Assembly: GCF_003131185.1 (NCBI RefSeq)
Contig: NZ_QFFU01000016.1
Coordinates: 62,001-126,000 of the forward strand
Source: Pseudomonas ovata
GTDB lineage: Bacteria > Pseudomonadota > Gammaproteobacteria > Pseudomonadales > Pseudomonadaceae
Direction: 5' to 3'
DNA: 64,000 bases
In this document: one piece after another, positions 30,015 through 45,653 of the stretch
How the letters are laid out: each line of letters begins with the position of its first letter
Numbering within the stretch: position 1 is the first letter of the stretch
Notes under the pieces: generated by a model
Databases searched by the model: none
Told to the model about the DNA's origin: nothing
The model's input: the letters and a program-made list of their open reading frames with translations, nothing else
Made by a program: the position numbers and the translations under genes

Positions 30015-31271
30015 TCACATGTGCGAGATGATCGCCTCGCCAAATCCCGAGCACGACACACGCGTGGCGCCGTCCATCAGCCGCTCGAAGTCATAGGTGA
30101 CGGTTCGGGCCAAGATCGCCCCCTCAAGCCCCTTGATCACAAGATCCGCCGCCTCCTCCCAGCCCAGATGGCGCAGCATCATTTCTGCCGACAGAATCAA
30201 CGATCCCGGATTGACCTGGTCTTTGCCTGCATAGCGTGGGGCCGTGCCGTGGGTGGCCTCGAACATGGCAACGCCATCGGCCAGATTGGCACCCGGTGCA
30301 ATACCGATCCCGCCGACCTGGGCGGCCAGGGCATCGGAGAGGTAATCGCCATTGAGATTCAGCGTGGCGATCACATCATAGTCGGCCGGTCGCAGCAGCA
30401 CCTGTTGCAACATGGCATCGGCAATCACGTCCTTGACGATAATCTCGCGCCCGGTCTTTGGATTGGTAAAGCGCATCCAGGGCCCACCCTCGAGCAGGGT
30501 CGCACCGAACTCGCCGACGGCCACTTCGCAGGCCCACTCCTTGAAGGCACCTTCGGTGTATTTCATGATGTTGCCCTTGTGCACGATCGTGACCGAACGC
30601 CGATCATGATCAACGGCATATTGCAGGGCCTTGCGCACCAGGCGCACCGTGCCCTCACGGGACACCGGCTTGATGCCTATGCCGCATTCATGATCGAACC
30701 GCAGCCGGTGCACGCCCATTTCCTCCTTGAGAAACCGGATGACCTTGTCGGCCTGCACCGAGCCGGCCTGCCACTCGATACCGGCATAGATGTCTTCGGA
30801 GTTTTCGCGAAAGATCACCATGTCGACCTCGCCCGGCCTGATGACGGGGCTGGGCACCCCGGCGAACCAGCGCACAGGCCGCAGGCACACGTACAGGTCC
30901 AGTTGCTGACGCAAGGCGACATTGAGCGAGCGGATGCCGCCACCGACCGGCGTGGTCAGGGGCCCCTTGATCGACACCACGAAGTCCCTGACCGCCTGCA
31001 AGGTTTCGTCGGGCAGCCAGGTGTCCGGACTGTAGATGCGCGTGGCCTTTTCGCCCGCATAGACTTCCATCCAGGCAATCTGGCGCACGCCGCCGTAGGC
31101 TTTTTCGACAGCAGCCTCCACGACCTTGAGCATGACGGGGGTGATATCCACACCGATACCATCACCTTCCATATAAGGAATAATCGGTCGATCGGGGACA
31201 TTCAGGGAGTGGTCGGGGTTGAGCGTGATGCGCTCGCCGGCAGGGGGAATTGTAATGTTCTTGTATTGCAT
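30015..31271 (-). CDS. icd: NADP-dependent isocitrate dehydrogenase (homodimeric, Icd)
   Basis: 418-aa TCA-cycle enzyme turning isocitrate into 2-oxoglutarate. [13 protein letters not shown] holds Ser115, equivalent to the E. coli Ser113 phosphorylated by AceK, with Arg121 and Arg131 as substrate ligands. I chose the ATG at 31271 ([10 protein letters not shown]) with GGAG 6 bases upstream; the frame extends four codons to a TTG. It is divergent from the unrelated monomeric idh, a pairing known in pseudomonads. Confidence 0.95.
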   Translation of the reverse strand: MQYKNITIPPAGERITLNPDHSLNVPDRPIIPYMEGDGIGVDITPVMLKVVEAAVEKAYGGVRQIAWMEVYAGEKATRIYSPDTWLPDETLQAVRDFVVSIKGPLTTPVGGGIRSLNVALRQQLDLYVCLRPVRWFAGVPSPVIRPGEVDMVIFRENSEDIYAGIEWQAGSVQADKVIRFLKEEMGVHRLRFDHECGIGIKPVSREGTVRLVRKALQYAVDHDRRSVTIVHKGNIMKYTEGAFKEWACEVAVGEFGATLLEGGPWMRFTNPKTGREIIVKDVIADAMLQQVLLRPADYDVIATLNLNGDYLSDALAAQVGGIGIAPGANLADGVAMFEATHGTAPRYAGKDQVNPGSLILSAEMMLRHLGWEEAADLVIKGLEGAILARTVTYDFERLMDGATRVSCSGFGEAIISHM

Positions 31272-33956
<2,685 letters not shown>

Positions 33957-33973
33957 GGTGCAACACTGATACA

Positions 33974-34010
33974 CAACAGCCCCGGCCCACGTGCCGGGGT
34001 TGTTGTTTTT
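33974..34010 (+). terminator. Rho-independent terminator after idh
   Basis: CAACAGCCCCGGC (33974-33986) pairs with GCCGGGGTTGTTG (33993-34005), one G-T pair, followed by TTTTT. Confidence 0.85.
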
Positions 34011-34037
34011 ACCGCCATCGCTTCTGGAGAAAGGCCC

Positions 34038-34484
34038 ATGAATTGGCAAGCCCATGTCACCGTTGCCACCGTCATCGAAGATCAGGGACGCTTCCTGTTT
34101 GTCGAGGAACTGCAACAAGGCCAGCCGGTACTCAACCAGCCCGCCGGCCACCTGGACCCTAACGAAAGCCTGCAACGGGCCGCCGTGCGCGAGACGCTGG
34201 AAGAGACCGGCTGGGATGTGGAGCTGACCGGCGTGGTCGGCATCTACCTGTACACCGCCCCCAGCAATGGCGTGACCTACCAGCGCATCTGCTTTGCCGC
34301 CAGGGCGCTGCGCCATCATCCCGACTATCGCCTGGACGAAGGCATCATCGGCCCGGTATGGCTGAGCCGCGAGCAATTGCTCGAGCAACAGCCACGCTGG
34401 CGCAGTGAACTGGTGCTGCGCTGCGTGGACGATTACCTGACCGGCGAACGCTTCAGTCTCGCCCTGCTGCGCGACAAGGCGTGA
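34038..34484 (+). CDS. Nudix hydrolase (NudJ-like)
   Basis: 148-aa pyrophosphohydrolase. The Nudix box runs from GHLDPNESLQRAAV into RETLEETGW (37-59) with all consensus residues. NudJ of E. coli, commonly beside mnmA, hydrolyses thiamine and nucleotide pyrophosphates. It precedes mnmA-hflD by 60 bases and is likely cotranscribed. Substrate unproven. Confidence 0.88.
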   Translation: MNWQAHVTVATVIEDQGRFLFVEELQQGQPVLNQPAGHLDPNESLQRAAVRETLEETGWDVELTGVVGIYLYTAPSNGVTYQRICFAARALRHHPDYRLDEGIIGPVWLSREQLLEQQPRWRSELVLRCVDDYLTGERFSLALLRDKA

Positions 34485-34543
34485 GACGCGACACTTGCGG
34501 CCTGATAGAATCGCGTCCTTTTCACCATAGCCGTTGAACGCTC

Positions 34544-35674
34544 ATGTCTGATCCAGCCCTTTCGAACACTGAAAAACCACGCGTCATTGTCGGCATGTCC
34601 GGCGGCGTGGACTCTTCCGTTTCCGCCGTTCTGCTGCTGCAGCAGGGCTATCAGGTGGAAGGCCTGTTCATGAAGAACTGGGAAGAAGACGACGGCACGG
34701 AATACTGCACCGCTCGCGAAGACCTGGCCGATGCCCAGGCCGTGTGTGACCGCATCGGCATCAAGTTGCATACGGCCAACTTCGCCGCCGAGTACTGGGA
34801 CCATGTATTCGAGCATTTTCTGGAAGAGTACAAGGCCGGCCGCACGCCCAACCCGGACATCCTCTGCAACCGGGAAATCAAGTTCAAGGCCTTCCTCGAC
34901 TACGCCCTGAGCCTGGGCGCCGACCTGATCGCCACCGGCCATTACGTGCGCCGGCGCGACATCGACGGGCGCACCGAGCTGCTCAAGGGCCTGGACCCGA
35001 ACAAGGACCAGAGCTACTTCCTGCATGCCGTGGGCGGCGAACAGATTGCCCGCACCCTGTTCCCGGTCGGCGAGCTGGAAAAACCCGAAGTACGCGCCAT
35101 TGCCGAGCAACACGGCCTGGCCACGGCGCGCAAAAAGGACTCCACCGGCATCTGCTTTATCGGCGAGCGGCGCTTTACCGATTTCCTGCGCCAGTACCTG
35201 CCCGCCCAGCCCGGCGAGATCAAGACCACCGAAGGTGAAGTCATCGGCCGCCACAGCGGCCTGATGTACCACACCATCGGCCAGCGCCAGGGCCTGGGTA
35301 TCGGCGGCCTGAAGGATGCCGGCGACGAGCCCTGGTATGTGCTGGAAAAGGACCTGGAGAGCAACGAGCTGATCGTCGGCCAGGGCAATGACCATCCATG
35401 GCTGTTCTCCCGCGCATTGCTGGCCTCGCAGATCTACTGGGTCAACCCGGTCGACCTCGACAGCCCGCGCCGTCTGACAGCCAAGGTGCGCTACCGCCAG
35501 GGCGACCAGGGCTGCACCCTGGAAAAGACCGCTGGCGGCTACCGCGCGCTCTTCGATGAACCTCAACGCGCCGTGACCCCCGGACAATCGGTGGTGTTCT
35601 ATGATGGCGAAATCTGCCTGGGCGGCGGCGTGATCGAAACGGCCGAACCCTGGAACAGCAAGGACAAGCCTTGA
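34544..35674 (+). CDS. mnmA: tRNA-specific 2-thiouridylase MnmA
   Basis: 376-aa enzyme that adenylates and thiolates U34 of Lys/Glu/Gln tRNAs with sulfur delivered by TusE. PP-loop MSGGVDSS at about 18-25; catalytic Cys108 ([12 protein letters not shown]) and Cys204 ([12 protein letters not shown]). Its stop overlaps the hflD start (TGATG). The sulfur donors tusDCBE are about 20 kb upstream in the window. Confidence 0.97.
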   Translation: MSDPALSNTEKPRVIVGMSGGVDSSVSAVLLLQQGYQVEGLFMKNWEEDDGTEYCTAREDLADAQAVCDRIGIKLHTANFAAEYWDHVFEHFLEEYKAGRTPNPDILCNREIKFKAFLDYALSLGADLIATGHYVRRRDIDGRTELLKGLDPNKDQSYFLHAVGGEQIARTLFPVGELEKPEVRAIAEQHGLATARKKDSTGICFIGERRFTDFLRQYLPAQPGEIKTTEGEVIGRHSGLMYHTIGQRQGLGIGGLKDAGDEPWYVLEKDLESNELIVGQGNDHPWLFSRALLASQIYWVNPVDLDSPRRLTAKVRYRQGDQGCTLEKTAGGYRALFDEPQRAVTPGQSVVFYDGEICLGGGVIETAEPWNSKDKP

Positions 35675-36294
35675 TGACCCCGATTCAGGAACAACTGATC
35701 GCCCTGGGCGGCGTCTTCCAGGCCGCCATCCTGGTCGACCGCCTGGCCAAGACCGGCCAGGTCAGCGAGGCGGACCTGGGCTGCATGCTCGGCAGCCTGC
35801 TGGTGCTCGACCCCAAGGACACCCTGGATGTATACGGCGGCAATGACCAGTGCCTGCGCGAGGGCTACCGCGCCCTGGCCAGCGCCCTGGAGCGCGACCC
35901 GGGCACCCTGCAGCGCGAACCGTTGCGCTATGCCTTGTCGATGCTGGGCCTTGAGCGCCAGCTGGCCAAGCGCGACGACATGCTGGGCGTGATCGGCAAG
36001 CGCTTGCCGCAGATCCAGTCACAGGTCGAGCATTTCGGCATCGCTCACGAGAATGTGATCGCCGCCGCCGGGGCCTTGTATCAGGACACCTTGAGCACCT
36101 TGCGCCAGCGCATCCAGGTGCATGGCGACATGCGCAACCTGCAGCAACCCAGCAATGCATCGCGCATTCGCGCCCTGCTGCTGGCCGGCATTCGCTCGGC
36201 ACGCCTGTGGCGACAAGTTGGCGGCCATCGCTGGCAACTGGTGTTCAGCCGTCGCAAGCTACTGAAAGAACTCTACACGTTGATGCACGGCTGA
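35674..36294 (+). CDS. hflD: High-frequency lysogenization protein HflD homologue
   Basis: 206-aa mostly helical peripheral membrane protein; in E. coli it modulates lambda CII. The conserved N-terminus ([25 protein letters not shown]) is present. The ATG at 35674 overlaps the mnmA stop; a TTG at 35671 is less likely. Bacterial role beyond phage control is unclear. Confidence 0.92.
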   Translation: MTPIQEQLIALGGVFQAAILVDRLAKTGQVSEADLGCMLGSLLVLDPKDTLDVYGGNDQCLREGYRALASALERDPGTLQREPLRYALSMLGLERQLAKRDDMLGVIGKRLPQIQSQVEHFGIAHENVIAAAGALYQDTLSTLRQRIQVHGDMRNLQQPSNASRIRALLLAGIRSARLWRQVGGHRWQLVFSRRKLLKELYTLMHG

Positions 36295-36383
36295 AACGCC
36301 GCGCCTCTCCTTTTTCAACCTTCAGGCTCGACGCTATCTACGCTGGTCGACTGTCCCCAGTCGGCCGGCAATTTCATGTATGA

Positions 36384-37793
<1,410 letters not shown>

Positions 37794-37813
37794 ACCGCAA
37801 CAACTTCTGCACA

Positions 37814-37836
37814 CGCCCGGCTGTGCCGGGCGTTTT
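37814..37836 (+). terminator. Rho-independent terminator after purB
   Basis: CGCCCGGC-TGT-GCCGGGCG followed by TTTT. Confidence 0.85.
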
Positions 37837-37854
37837 CATTTCAAGGGCTTACAA

Positions 37855-39021
37855 ATGAATCCTGATACTCCTCTTCAACTTCTGGGCGGCATGAGCGCGC
37901 GTGTTTTTCTGCGTGATTACTGGCAGAAAAAGCCCCTGCTGATCCGCCAGGCCCTGCCGGACTTCCAGAGCCCGATCGATCCGGACGAGCTGGCAGGCCT
38001 GGCTCTGGAAGAAGAGGTCGAATCGCGCCTGGTCATCGAACAGGGCGAGCGCCCGTGGGAACTGCGTCGCGGTCCGTTTGCCGAAGATGCCTTCAGCACC
38101 CTGCCCGAGCGCGAGTGGACCCTGCTGGTCCAGGCCGTCGATCAATTCGTCCCGGAAGTGGGCGAACTGCTGGAAAACTTCCGCTTCCTGCCCAGCTGGC
38201 GCATTGACGACGTCATGGTCAGCTACGCCGCACCTGGCGGCAGCGTCGGCCCGCACTTCGACAACTACGATGTATTCCTGCTGCAAGGCCACGGCCAGCG
38301 GCACTGGAAGATCGGCCAGATGTGCGACAGCGACAGCCCCCTGATCAAGCACGCTGACCTGCGCATCCTGGCCGAGTTCGAAGGCACCGAGGAATGGACC
38401 CTGGAGCCGGGCGACATGCTTTACCTGCCGCCGCGCCTGGCCCATTGGGGCGTTGCCGTGGACGAGTGCCTGACCTATTCGGTGGGCTTCCGCGCCCCGA
38501 GCGCTGCCGAAGTACTGACGCATTTCACCGACTTCCTCAGTCAGTTCATTCCTGACGAGGAGCGCTACACTGACGCCGATGCCCAGCCCGTGAGCGATCC
38601 GCACCAGATCCAGCACGACGCACTGGCCCGCCTCAAGGGCCTGCTGGCCGAGCACATGAGCGACGAGCGCCTGCTGCTGACCTGGTTCGGCCAGTTCATG
38701 ACCGAGCCGCGCTACCCTGAACTGGTCAGCGGTGAAGAACTGGAAGAGACTGACCTGCTCGACAGCCTGGAACAAGGCGCGATCATCATTCGCAACCCGA
38801 GCGCGCGCATGGCCTGGTCGAATGTCGATGACGATCTGTTACTGTTCGCCAGCGGTCAGAGCCGCCTGCTGCCTGGCAAGTTGCGCGACCTGTTGAAGCT
38901 GGTCTGCGCAGCCGACGCCCTGCATATCGAGAACCTCGGTCCGTGGCTGGCAGACGAGGATGCACGGACATTGCTCTGCGAACTGCTCAAACAAGGAAGC
39001 CTGGGATTTGCCGATGAATAA
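37855..39021 (+). CDS. roxA: 50S ribosomal protein L16 arginine hydroxylase (RoxA/YcfD-like)
   Basis: 388-aa JmjC-type 2-oxoglutarate/Fe(II) oxygenase that hydroxylates an arginine in ribosomal protein L16. The iron triad is visible: His134 and Asp136 (GPHFDNYDVF) and His197 (PPRLAHWGV). N-terminal YWQKKPLLIRQAL is the family hallmark. It overlaps the following acetyltransferase gene by 8 bases. Confidence 0.92.
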   Translation: MNPDTPLQLLGGMSARVFLRDYWQKKPLLIRQALPDFQSPIDPDELAGLALEEEVESRLVIEQGERPWELRRGPFAEDAFSTLPEREWTLLVQAVDQFVPEVGELLENFRFLPSWRIDDVMVSYAAPGGSVGPHFDNYDVFLLQGHGQRHWKIGQMCDSDSPLIKHADLRILAEFEGTEEWTLEPGDMLYLPPRLAHWGVAVDECLTYSVGFRAPSAAEVLTHFTDFLSQFIPDEERYTDADAQPVSDPHQIQHDALARLKGLLAEHMSDERLLLTWFGQFMTEPRYPELVSGEELEETDLLDSLEQGAIIIRNPSARMAWSNVDDDLLLFASGQSRLLPGKLRDLLKLVCAADALHIENLGPWLADEDARTLLCELLKQGSLGFADE

Positions 39022-39439
39022 AATCAGTGTATCGGTTGCAGACTGGCACAAGGACAATGCTGCCATCCGGCGCATTCGTGAAAGCGTCTTCATCGCCGAG
39101 CAAGCGGTGCCGCCGGAGCTGGAATGGGATGCCGAGGATGCCGACGCCGCCCACTTCCTCGCCTTTGAAGGTGATTACCCGATCGGCACCGCGCGTCTGT
39201 TGCCTGACGGCGAAATCGGACGTCTGTCGGTGCTCAAGGACTGGCGCGGCCTGAAAGTCGGTGAAGCCCTGCTCGGCGCCGTGCTGCTGGAGGCCGAGAA
39301 ACGCGGCCTTACGCAGCAGAAGCTCAGTGCCCAGGTGCAGGCGGCGGCGTTCTACGAGCGCTTTGGCTTTCATGTGGTCAGCGACGAGTTTCTCGAAGCC
39401 GGCCTGCCGCATGTCGATATGCGCCGCGAGACTGTGTAG
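39014..39439 (+). CDS. GNAT-family N-acetyltransferase
   Basis: 141-aa acetyl-CoA-dependent acetyltransferase. The acetyl-CoA loop region reads RLSVLKDWRGLKVGEALLGAVL (pyrophosphate loop around residue 77-90), and the C-terminus AAAFYERFGFHVVSDEFLEA is typical of the ElaA/YjdJ subgroup. The ATG at 39014 lies inside the end of roxA, so they form an operon. Substrate unknown. A small hairpin (TGTGTAGG-CATC-CCTACACA, 39433-39452) spans its stop codon. Confidence 0.88.
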   Translation: MNKISVSVADWHKDNAAIRRIRESVFIAEQAVPPELEWDAEDADAAHFLAFEGDYPIGTARLLPDGEIGRLSVLKDWRGLKVGEALLGAVLLEAEKRGLTQQKLSAQVQAAAFYERFGFHVVSDEFLEAGLPHVDMRRETV

Positions 39440-39466
39440 GCATCCCTACACAAGCACTACATAAAT

Positions 39467-39524
39467 AACGCCCCGAGCCCCATGGCCTGCGTGCAAGCGC
39501 CAGCCAAGGGAGTCGGGGCGTTTT
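39467..39524 (+). terminator. Terminator after the roxA-GNAT operon
   Basis: AACGCCCCGA (39467-39476) pairs with TCGGGGCGTT (39513-39522) over a 36-base loop, then a T-run. Confidence 0.65.
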
Positions 39525-39584
39525 GCTATCGGCTGACAAAGTGACACACTCAAGGCCTGGATACGCTCTCGCGGAGTAAAGGAC

Positions 39585-40325
39585 ATGTTCATACGCCCCT
39601 TGTTGGCTTCACTGCTGCTGTTGTCGAGCACCTGGACACTGGCCGCCACTGAAATCGTGCCGCTCAACTACCGAACCAGTGACGAACTGCTGCCGGTGGC
39701 GCGCAATTTCCTGGGCCAGGAAGGCTCGGTCAACGCCCATGGCAATCAGTTGATCGTCAATGCCGAATCGCGCAAGATCGACGAACTTCGCGCCCTGCTC
39801 TCGCAACTCGACACCGCCCCGAAACGCTTGTTGATCAGCGTCGATACCAGTGACCAGGCCGCGCAGAATCACAACAGCGCCGGCGGCGGGCGCGTCATCA
39901 GCTACGGCACCGACAGCCGCGAAGGCGCCTTGCAACAGATCCAGACCACCGAAGGCAGCCCGGCCCTGATCCAGACCGGCCAGAGTATTCCGCTGACCAC
40001 CTCGCGCACCGACAGCTACGGTTATTCGCAAAGCGAGACCCAGTACCGCAACGTGACACAGGGCTTTTACGTCACGGCCAGCGTGACCGGCGACATCGTG
40101 CACCTGACCATCAGCACCAACCGGGACCGCGTGAGCCAGGAACGGCCCGACGCCATCAAGGTGCAGAGCACCGACAGCACGGTCAGCGGTCGCCTGGGCG
40201 AATGGATCACCCTGGCGGGCAGCCAGAACCAGTCGGTGGCCGATCGTCAGGCCAATGCCCGTTACTACTCGACCCAGGGGCGTGACGACATGCTGCTGCG
40301 CGTCAAGGTCGATGCGCTCGAGTAA
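39585..40325 (+). CDS. Exported secretin-N-domain protein
   Basis: 246-aa protein with a signal peptide (MFIRPLLASLLLLSSTWTLA). Residues about 22-75 form a secretin-type short N-domain (IVPLNYRTSDELLPVARNFL, then NQLIVNAESRKIDELRALLS, IDEL-x-LL-x-LD), followed by a region like the proximal part of a secretin domain (LIQTGQSIPL, ITLAGSQNQSV). It is too short to form a full outer-membrane gate and no pilus or type II secretion gene adjoins it. Function unknown; conserved near aceA in pseudomonads as I remember. Confidence 0.78.
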   Translation: MFIRPLLASLLLLSSTWTLAATEIVPLNYRTSDELLPVARNFLGQEGSVNAHGNQLIVNAESRKIDELRALLSQLDTAPKRLLISVDTSDQAAQNHNSAGGGRVISYGTDSREGALQQIQTTEGSPALIQTGQSIPLTTSRTDSYGYSQSETQYRNVTQGFYVTASVTGDIVHLTISTNRDRVSQERPDAIKVQSTDSTVSGRLGEWITLAGSQNQSVADRQANARYYSTQGRDDMLLRVKVDALE

Positions 40326-40408
40326 GGGCGCCGGATAACCGGCTTCAGGGCGCCCGACCCAGAACCGGCGGGCCTCTCAATGACCCGGCAGTCATATTAG
40401 ACCAAAGA

Positions 40409-40434
40409 TGTAGTGGCACCAAAAAAGCACTACA
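40409..40434. promoter_or_regulatory. RccR-like operator upstream of aceA
   Basis: TGTAGTG-N12-CACTACA, a perfect 7-bp inverted repeat. It resembles the TGTAGT...ACTACA sites of RccR, the KDPG-responsive regulator reported to control the glyoxylate shunt in Pseudomonas. It ends 6 bases before the -35 of a sigma-70-like promoter. Confidence 0.55.
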
Positions 40435-40440
40435 AAACGT

Positions 40441-40469
40441 TTGACGGGTCAAAAACACCACGGCATGAT
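40441..40469 (+). promoter_or_regulatory. Sigma-70-like promoter upstream of aceA
   Basis: TTGACG (40441-40446), 17-base spacer, CATGAT (40464-40469). It matches 5/6 and 4/6 consensus bases and lies next to the RccR-like repeat. It would give a leader of about 440 bases for aceA. Confidence 0.45.
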
Positions 40470-40918
40470 GGCCTCGCTCCCGCTGATCAGAAGCCTTCAT
40501 GCGCTTCCGGGGCGCGCCCATACTTACCGTGCGGGCCGCTTCGTGTCCTGACCGCCCACAAGGCAGTTTGACGAGGTTGCGACTGGAACGAAGTTGTCCC
40601 GAGGGACGGTAGCGCTGTCAGGCACAAAGGCATCCTGGAATGAGCGACGCACACGGCAACCACGAGCCAGAGGCGCCTCTCGACCACGCCCGTAACGCCT
40701 GCTCATCACCCTGAGCCATTCGTTCATCTGTCGCCATCCGATGCAAACGCAACCAGCAGCACGTTTTCCGATCAGTGAGCAGCCAACACCCGTGCCTTCG
40801 ATAAACGAGGCGTTTTGGCGGAGCAGGACATACCCCGCATCAGGCGGCCTGAAACATAGCGAGCAATTGGCGCGATCGTTTTCACGCCTGAAAAACCCAG
40901 GAAATGAGGTTTATCAAC

Positions 40919-42244
40919 ATGGCACTGACACGCGAACAACAAATAGCGGCTCTGGAAAAAGACTGGGCTGAAAATCCGCGCTGGACCAACGTGACCCGAA
41001 CCTATTCTGCTGCTGATGTCGTCCGCCTGCGTGGCTCGGTTCAACCGGAACACACGTTTGCAAAGCTGGGCGCCGAGAAACTCTGGAATCTGGTGACCCA
41101 GGGCGCCAGGCCGTCTTTCCGGCCCGACAAGGATTTCGTCAACTGCATGGGCGCCCTGACCGGCGGCCAGGCTGTACAACAGGTCAAGGCCGGCATCCAG
41201 GCCATCTACCTTTCCGGCTGGCAAGTGGCTGCCGACAACAACTCGGCCGAGTCCATGTACCCCGACCAGTCGCTCTACCCGGTCGACTCGGTGCCCACCG
41301 TCGTGCGTCGTATCAACAACTCGTTCAGCCGCGCCGACCAGATCCAGTGGAAAGCCGGCAAGAACCCCGGCGATGACGGCTACATCGATTACTTCGCGCC
41401 GATCGTGGCCGATGCCGAGGCCGGCTTCGGTGGCGTGCTCAATGCCTATGAACTGATGAAGAACATGATCGAAGCGGGTGCCGCCGGCGTTCACTTCGAA
41501 GACCAGCTGGCCTCGGTGAAAAAATGCGGCCACATGGGCGGCAAGGTGCTGGTCCCCACTCAGGAAGCGGTACAGAAGCTGGTGGCGGCACGCCTGGCGG
41601 CCGACGTGGCCGGGGTCCCGACCATTATCCTGGCCCGCACCGACGCCAACGCGGCCGACCTGCTGACCTCCGATTGCGACCCGTACGACCAGCCGTTCGT
41701 CACCGGCGCCCGCACCCCGGAAGGTTTCTACAAGGTCCGCGCAGGCCTGGACCAGGCCATTGCCCGCGGCCTGGCCTACGCCCCGTACGCTGACCTGGTG
41801 TGGTGCGAGACTGCCAAGCCGGACCTGGACGAAGCGCGGCGCTTTGCCGAGGCGATCAAGAAGGAGTACCCGGATCAGTTGCTGTCGTACAACTGCTCGC
41901 CGTCCTTCAACTGGAAGAAGAACCTCGACGATGCCACCATCGCCAAATTCCAGCGCGAGCTCTCGGCCATGGGCTACAAGCACCAGTTCATTACCCTGGC
42001 CGGCATTCACAACATGTGGCACGGCATGTTCAGCCTGGCGCACGACTACGCCCGCAACGACATGACCGCCTACGTGAAGCTGCAGGAGCAGGAATTTGCC
42101 GACGCCGCCAAGGGCTATACCTTTGTCGCGCACCAGCAGGAAGTGGGCACCGGCTATTTCGATGACATGACCACCGTGATTCAGGGGGGCGCCTCATCGG
42201 TGACCGCCCTGACCGGCTCGACCGAGCAGGATCAGTTCCACTGA
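40919..42244 (+). CDS. aceA: Isocitrate lyase
   Basis: 441-aa glyoxylate-shunt enzyme splitting isocitrate to succinate and glyoxylate, needed on acetate and fatty acids. The catalytic KKCGHMGGK has Cys203. Length is like E. coli AceA (434) and shorter than the 531-residue P. aeruginosa form. GAGG about 9 bases upstream supports the ATG at 40919; an ATG at 40904 is possible. Alone between a long leader and a terminator, with icd and idh in the same window. Confidence 0.97.
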   Translation: MALTREQQIAALEKDWAENPRWTNVTRTYSAADVVRLRGSVQPEHTFAKLGAEKLWNLVTQGARPSFRPDKDFVNCMGALTGGQAVQQVKAGIQAIYLSGWQVAADNNSAESMYPDQSLYPVDSVPTVVRRINNSFSRADQIQWKAGKNPGDDGYIDYFAPIVADAEAGFGGVLNAYELMKNMIEAGAAGVHFEDQLASVKKCGHMGGKVLVPTQEAVQKLVAARLAADVAGVPTIILARTDANAADLLTSDCDPYDQPFVTGARTPEGFYKVRAGLDQAIARGLAYAPYADLVWCETAKPDLDEARRFAEAIKKEYPDQLLSYNCSPSFNWKKNLDDATIAKFQRELSAMGYKHQFITLAGIHNMWHGMFSLAHDYARNDMTAYVKLQEQEFADAAKGYTFVAHQQEVGTGYFDDMTTVIQGGASSVTALTGSTEQDQFH

Positions 42245-42266
42245 CAGACGCCGTCACCCAGCCTCA

Positions 42267-42302
42267 GCACAAGCCGTCCACCAGGGCGGCTTGTGCGTTT
42301 TG
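42267..42302 (+). terminator. Rho-independent terminator after aceA
   Basis: GCACAAGCCG (42267-42276) pairs with CGGCTTGTGC (42287-42296), inner CC/GG pairing, then GTTTTT. Confidence 0.8.
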
Positions 42303-42698
42303 CAGCGACGTGGCGCGACATTGACGCACAGCAATGCCAGACATCTGTCATGATGTTACTTATTAGTGCTTTAAACAGGTCGGCGCGCACACTCGGCAGC
42401 ATTAATGAAACACCCTATCAAATGACATTAATTATCATTCTGTTTTGCTTTTCTGCTTTTCCGTAATAACCAAACATACTGGGTCGAACCCATCGAAATC
42501 CCCGGTCTGCGTGGCCTGCAGCCTGGTGCAAACGGTATGAACGATCGATTCAAAGAATAAATTTGATATAGAAAATTTACTTGCACTGTATTTGCACATA
42601 AAATCAGCGGACTGATCTCGCTGCGACATTTCGTCACTGCTCTCTACCCATTTCTCAAGCACTCAGAGACGCCCGTTCTCTGACTAAGGATTGCCAGC
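42303..42698. promoter_or_regulatory. nuo operon control region
   Basis: Non-coding and unusually AT-rich at 42355-42470 and 42540-42605. A Fur-box-like 19-mer (42424-42442, about 13/19 to consensus) and a tandem TTGCAC (42581-42586, 42592-42597) are visible. TTGATA (42563-42568) with CTGTAT 17 bases on, or TTACTT with TAAAAT at 42599-42604, could be the promoter. Small minus-strand frames here look like chance. Confidence 0.4.
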
Positions 42699-43112
42699 AT
42701 GTCCGAATCGACAGGTCTGATTGCCCACAACTGGGGCTTCGCCATTTTCCTTTTGGGTGTCGTTGGCCTCTGTGCATTCATGCTCGGCCTGTCGAGCCTG
42801 CTCGGCAGCCGCGCCTGGGGCCGCAGCAAGAACGAACCGTTCGAGTCCGGGATGCTGCCCACCGGCAGTGCCCGCCTGCGTCTTTCCGCAAAATTCTATC
42901 TGGTCGCGATGCTGTTCGTGATCTTCGATATCGAAGCCCTCTTTCTCTTTGCATGGTCTGTGTCGGTACGCGAAAGCGGCTGGGCCGGATTCGTCGAAGC
43001 GCTCGTTTTCATAGCAATTCTGTTGGCGGGTCTTGTTTATCTATGGCGGGTGGGGGCGCTCGATTGGGCACCCGAAGGTCGTCGTAAACGGCAGGCGAAG
43101 CTAAAACAATGA
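42699..43112 (+). CDS. nuoA: NADH-quinone oxidoreductase subunit A
   Basis: 137-aa membrane-arm subunit of respiratory complex I, three helices. The loop [14 protein letters not shown] and the [11 protein letters not shown] helix are conserved. First gene of nuoA-N. Confidence 0.96.
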   Translation: MSESTGLIAHNWGFAIFLLGVVGLCAFMLGLSSLLGSRAWGRSKNEPFESGMLPTGSARLRLSAKFYLVAMLFVIFDIEALFLFAWSVSVRESGWAGFVEALVFIAILLAGLVYLWRVGALDWAPEGRRKRQAKLKQ

Positions 43113-43122
43113 GGCTTTGGCA

Positions 43123-43797
43123 ATGCAATACAATCTCACCAGAATCAACCCGGATGCGCCTAACGAGCAGTATCCGATCGGTGAACGGGAAACCGTTTCC
43201 GACCCCCTAGAAGATCAGGTCCACAAGAACATCTTCATGGGCAAGCTCGAAGATGTGCTCAGCAATGCGGTCAACTGGGGTCGCAAGAACTCCCTGTGGC
43301 CGTATAACTTCGGCCTTTCGTGCTGCTACGTGGAAATGACCACCGCCTTCACGGCGCCCCATGACATCGCGCGCTTTGGCGCCGAGGTGATCAGGGCCTC
43401 GCCGCGCCAGGCGGATTTCATGGTCATCGCCGGGACCTGCTTCATCAAGATGGCGCCGATCATCCAGCGTCTCTACGAGCAAATGCTCGAGCCCAAATGG
43501 GTCATTTCCATGGGTTCGTGCGCCAACTCCGGTGGCATGTATGACATCTACTCGGTGGTTCAGGGCGTGGACAAGTTCCTGCCCGTGGATGTCTATGTGC
43601 CCGGCTGCCCGCCCCGCCCCGAAGCGTTCCTGCAAGGCTTGATGCTGTTGCAGGAATCGATCGGGAAAGAGCGGCGCCCGCTGTCCTGGGTTGTCGGCGA
43701 TCAAGGCGTGTATCGCGCCGAGATGCCCTCGACGAAGGTCCAGCGTCGCGAAGAGCGTATCCAGGTCACCAACCTGCGCAGCCCCGACGAAGTCTGA
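43123..43797 (+). CDS. nuoB: NADH-quinone oxidoreductase subunit B
   Basis: 224-aa peripheral-arm subunit carrying iron-sulfur cluster N2, the last electron donor to quinone. Ligands are the tandem Cys in GLSCCYVEM, Cys in [10 protein letters not shown] and in [10 protein letters not shown]. The ATG at 43123 has GAGG 8 bases upstream; a TTG two codons earlier is not needed. Confidence 0.97.
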   Translation: MQYNLTRINPDAPNEQYPIGERETVSDPLEDQVHKNIFMGKLEDVLSNAVNWGRKNSLWPYNFGLSCCYVEMTTAFTAPHDIARFGAEVIRASPRQADFMVIAGTCFIKMAPIIQRLYEQMLEPKWVISMGSCANSGGMYDIYSVVQGVDKFLPVDVYVPGCPPRPEAFLQGLMLLQESIGKERRPLSWVVGDQGVYRAEMPSTKVQRREERIQVTNLRSPDEV

Positions 43798-43860
43798 CAC
43801 CCCCCGTTCTTACATAACAAAACGAGAACGCGGGTCGACTCTGTACGTTGACCGAAGTGA

Positions 43861-45651
<1,791 letters not shown>

Positions 45652-45653
45652 GC

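Larger units (their letters stand above)
40326..40918. other. 0.6-kb non-coding region upstream of aceA
   Basis: No convincing gene on either strand. It holds the inverted repeat and promoter near 40409-40469, a perfect palindrome AGAGGCGCCTCT (40669-40680), and a leader of about 440 bases to aceA. Length and lack of coding suggest a long 5' leader or an unannotated small RNA. Confidence 0.5.

Noticed and set aside
39435-39461. TGTAGG-N15-ACTACA resembling an RccR site after the GNAT gene
   Set aside because: One half is also an arm of a hairpin over the stop codon, and it lies before a terminator, not a promoter.
40487-40727. Minus-strand frames in the aceA leader
   Set aside because: Two overlapping frames of unrelated composition, no start signal.
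42428-42662. Short minus-strand frames in the nuo control region
   Set aside because: AT-rich promoter DNA with no ribosome-binding site; two frames overlap each other.
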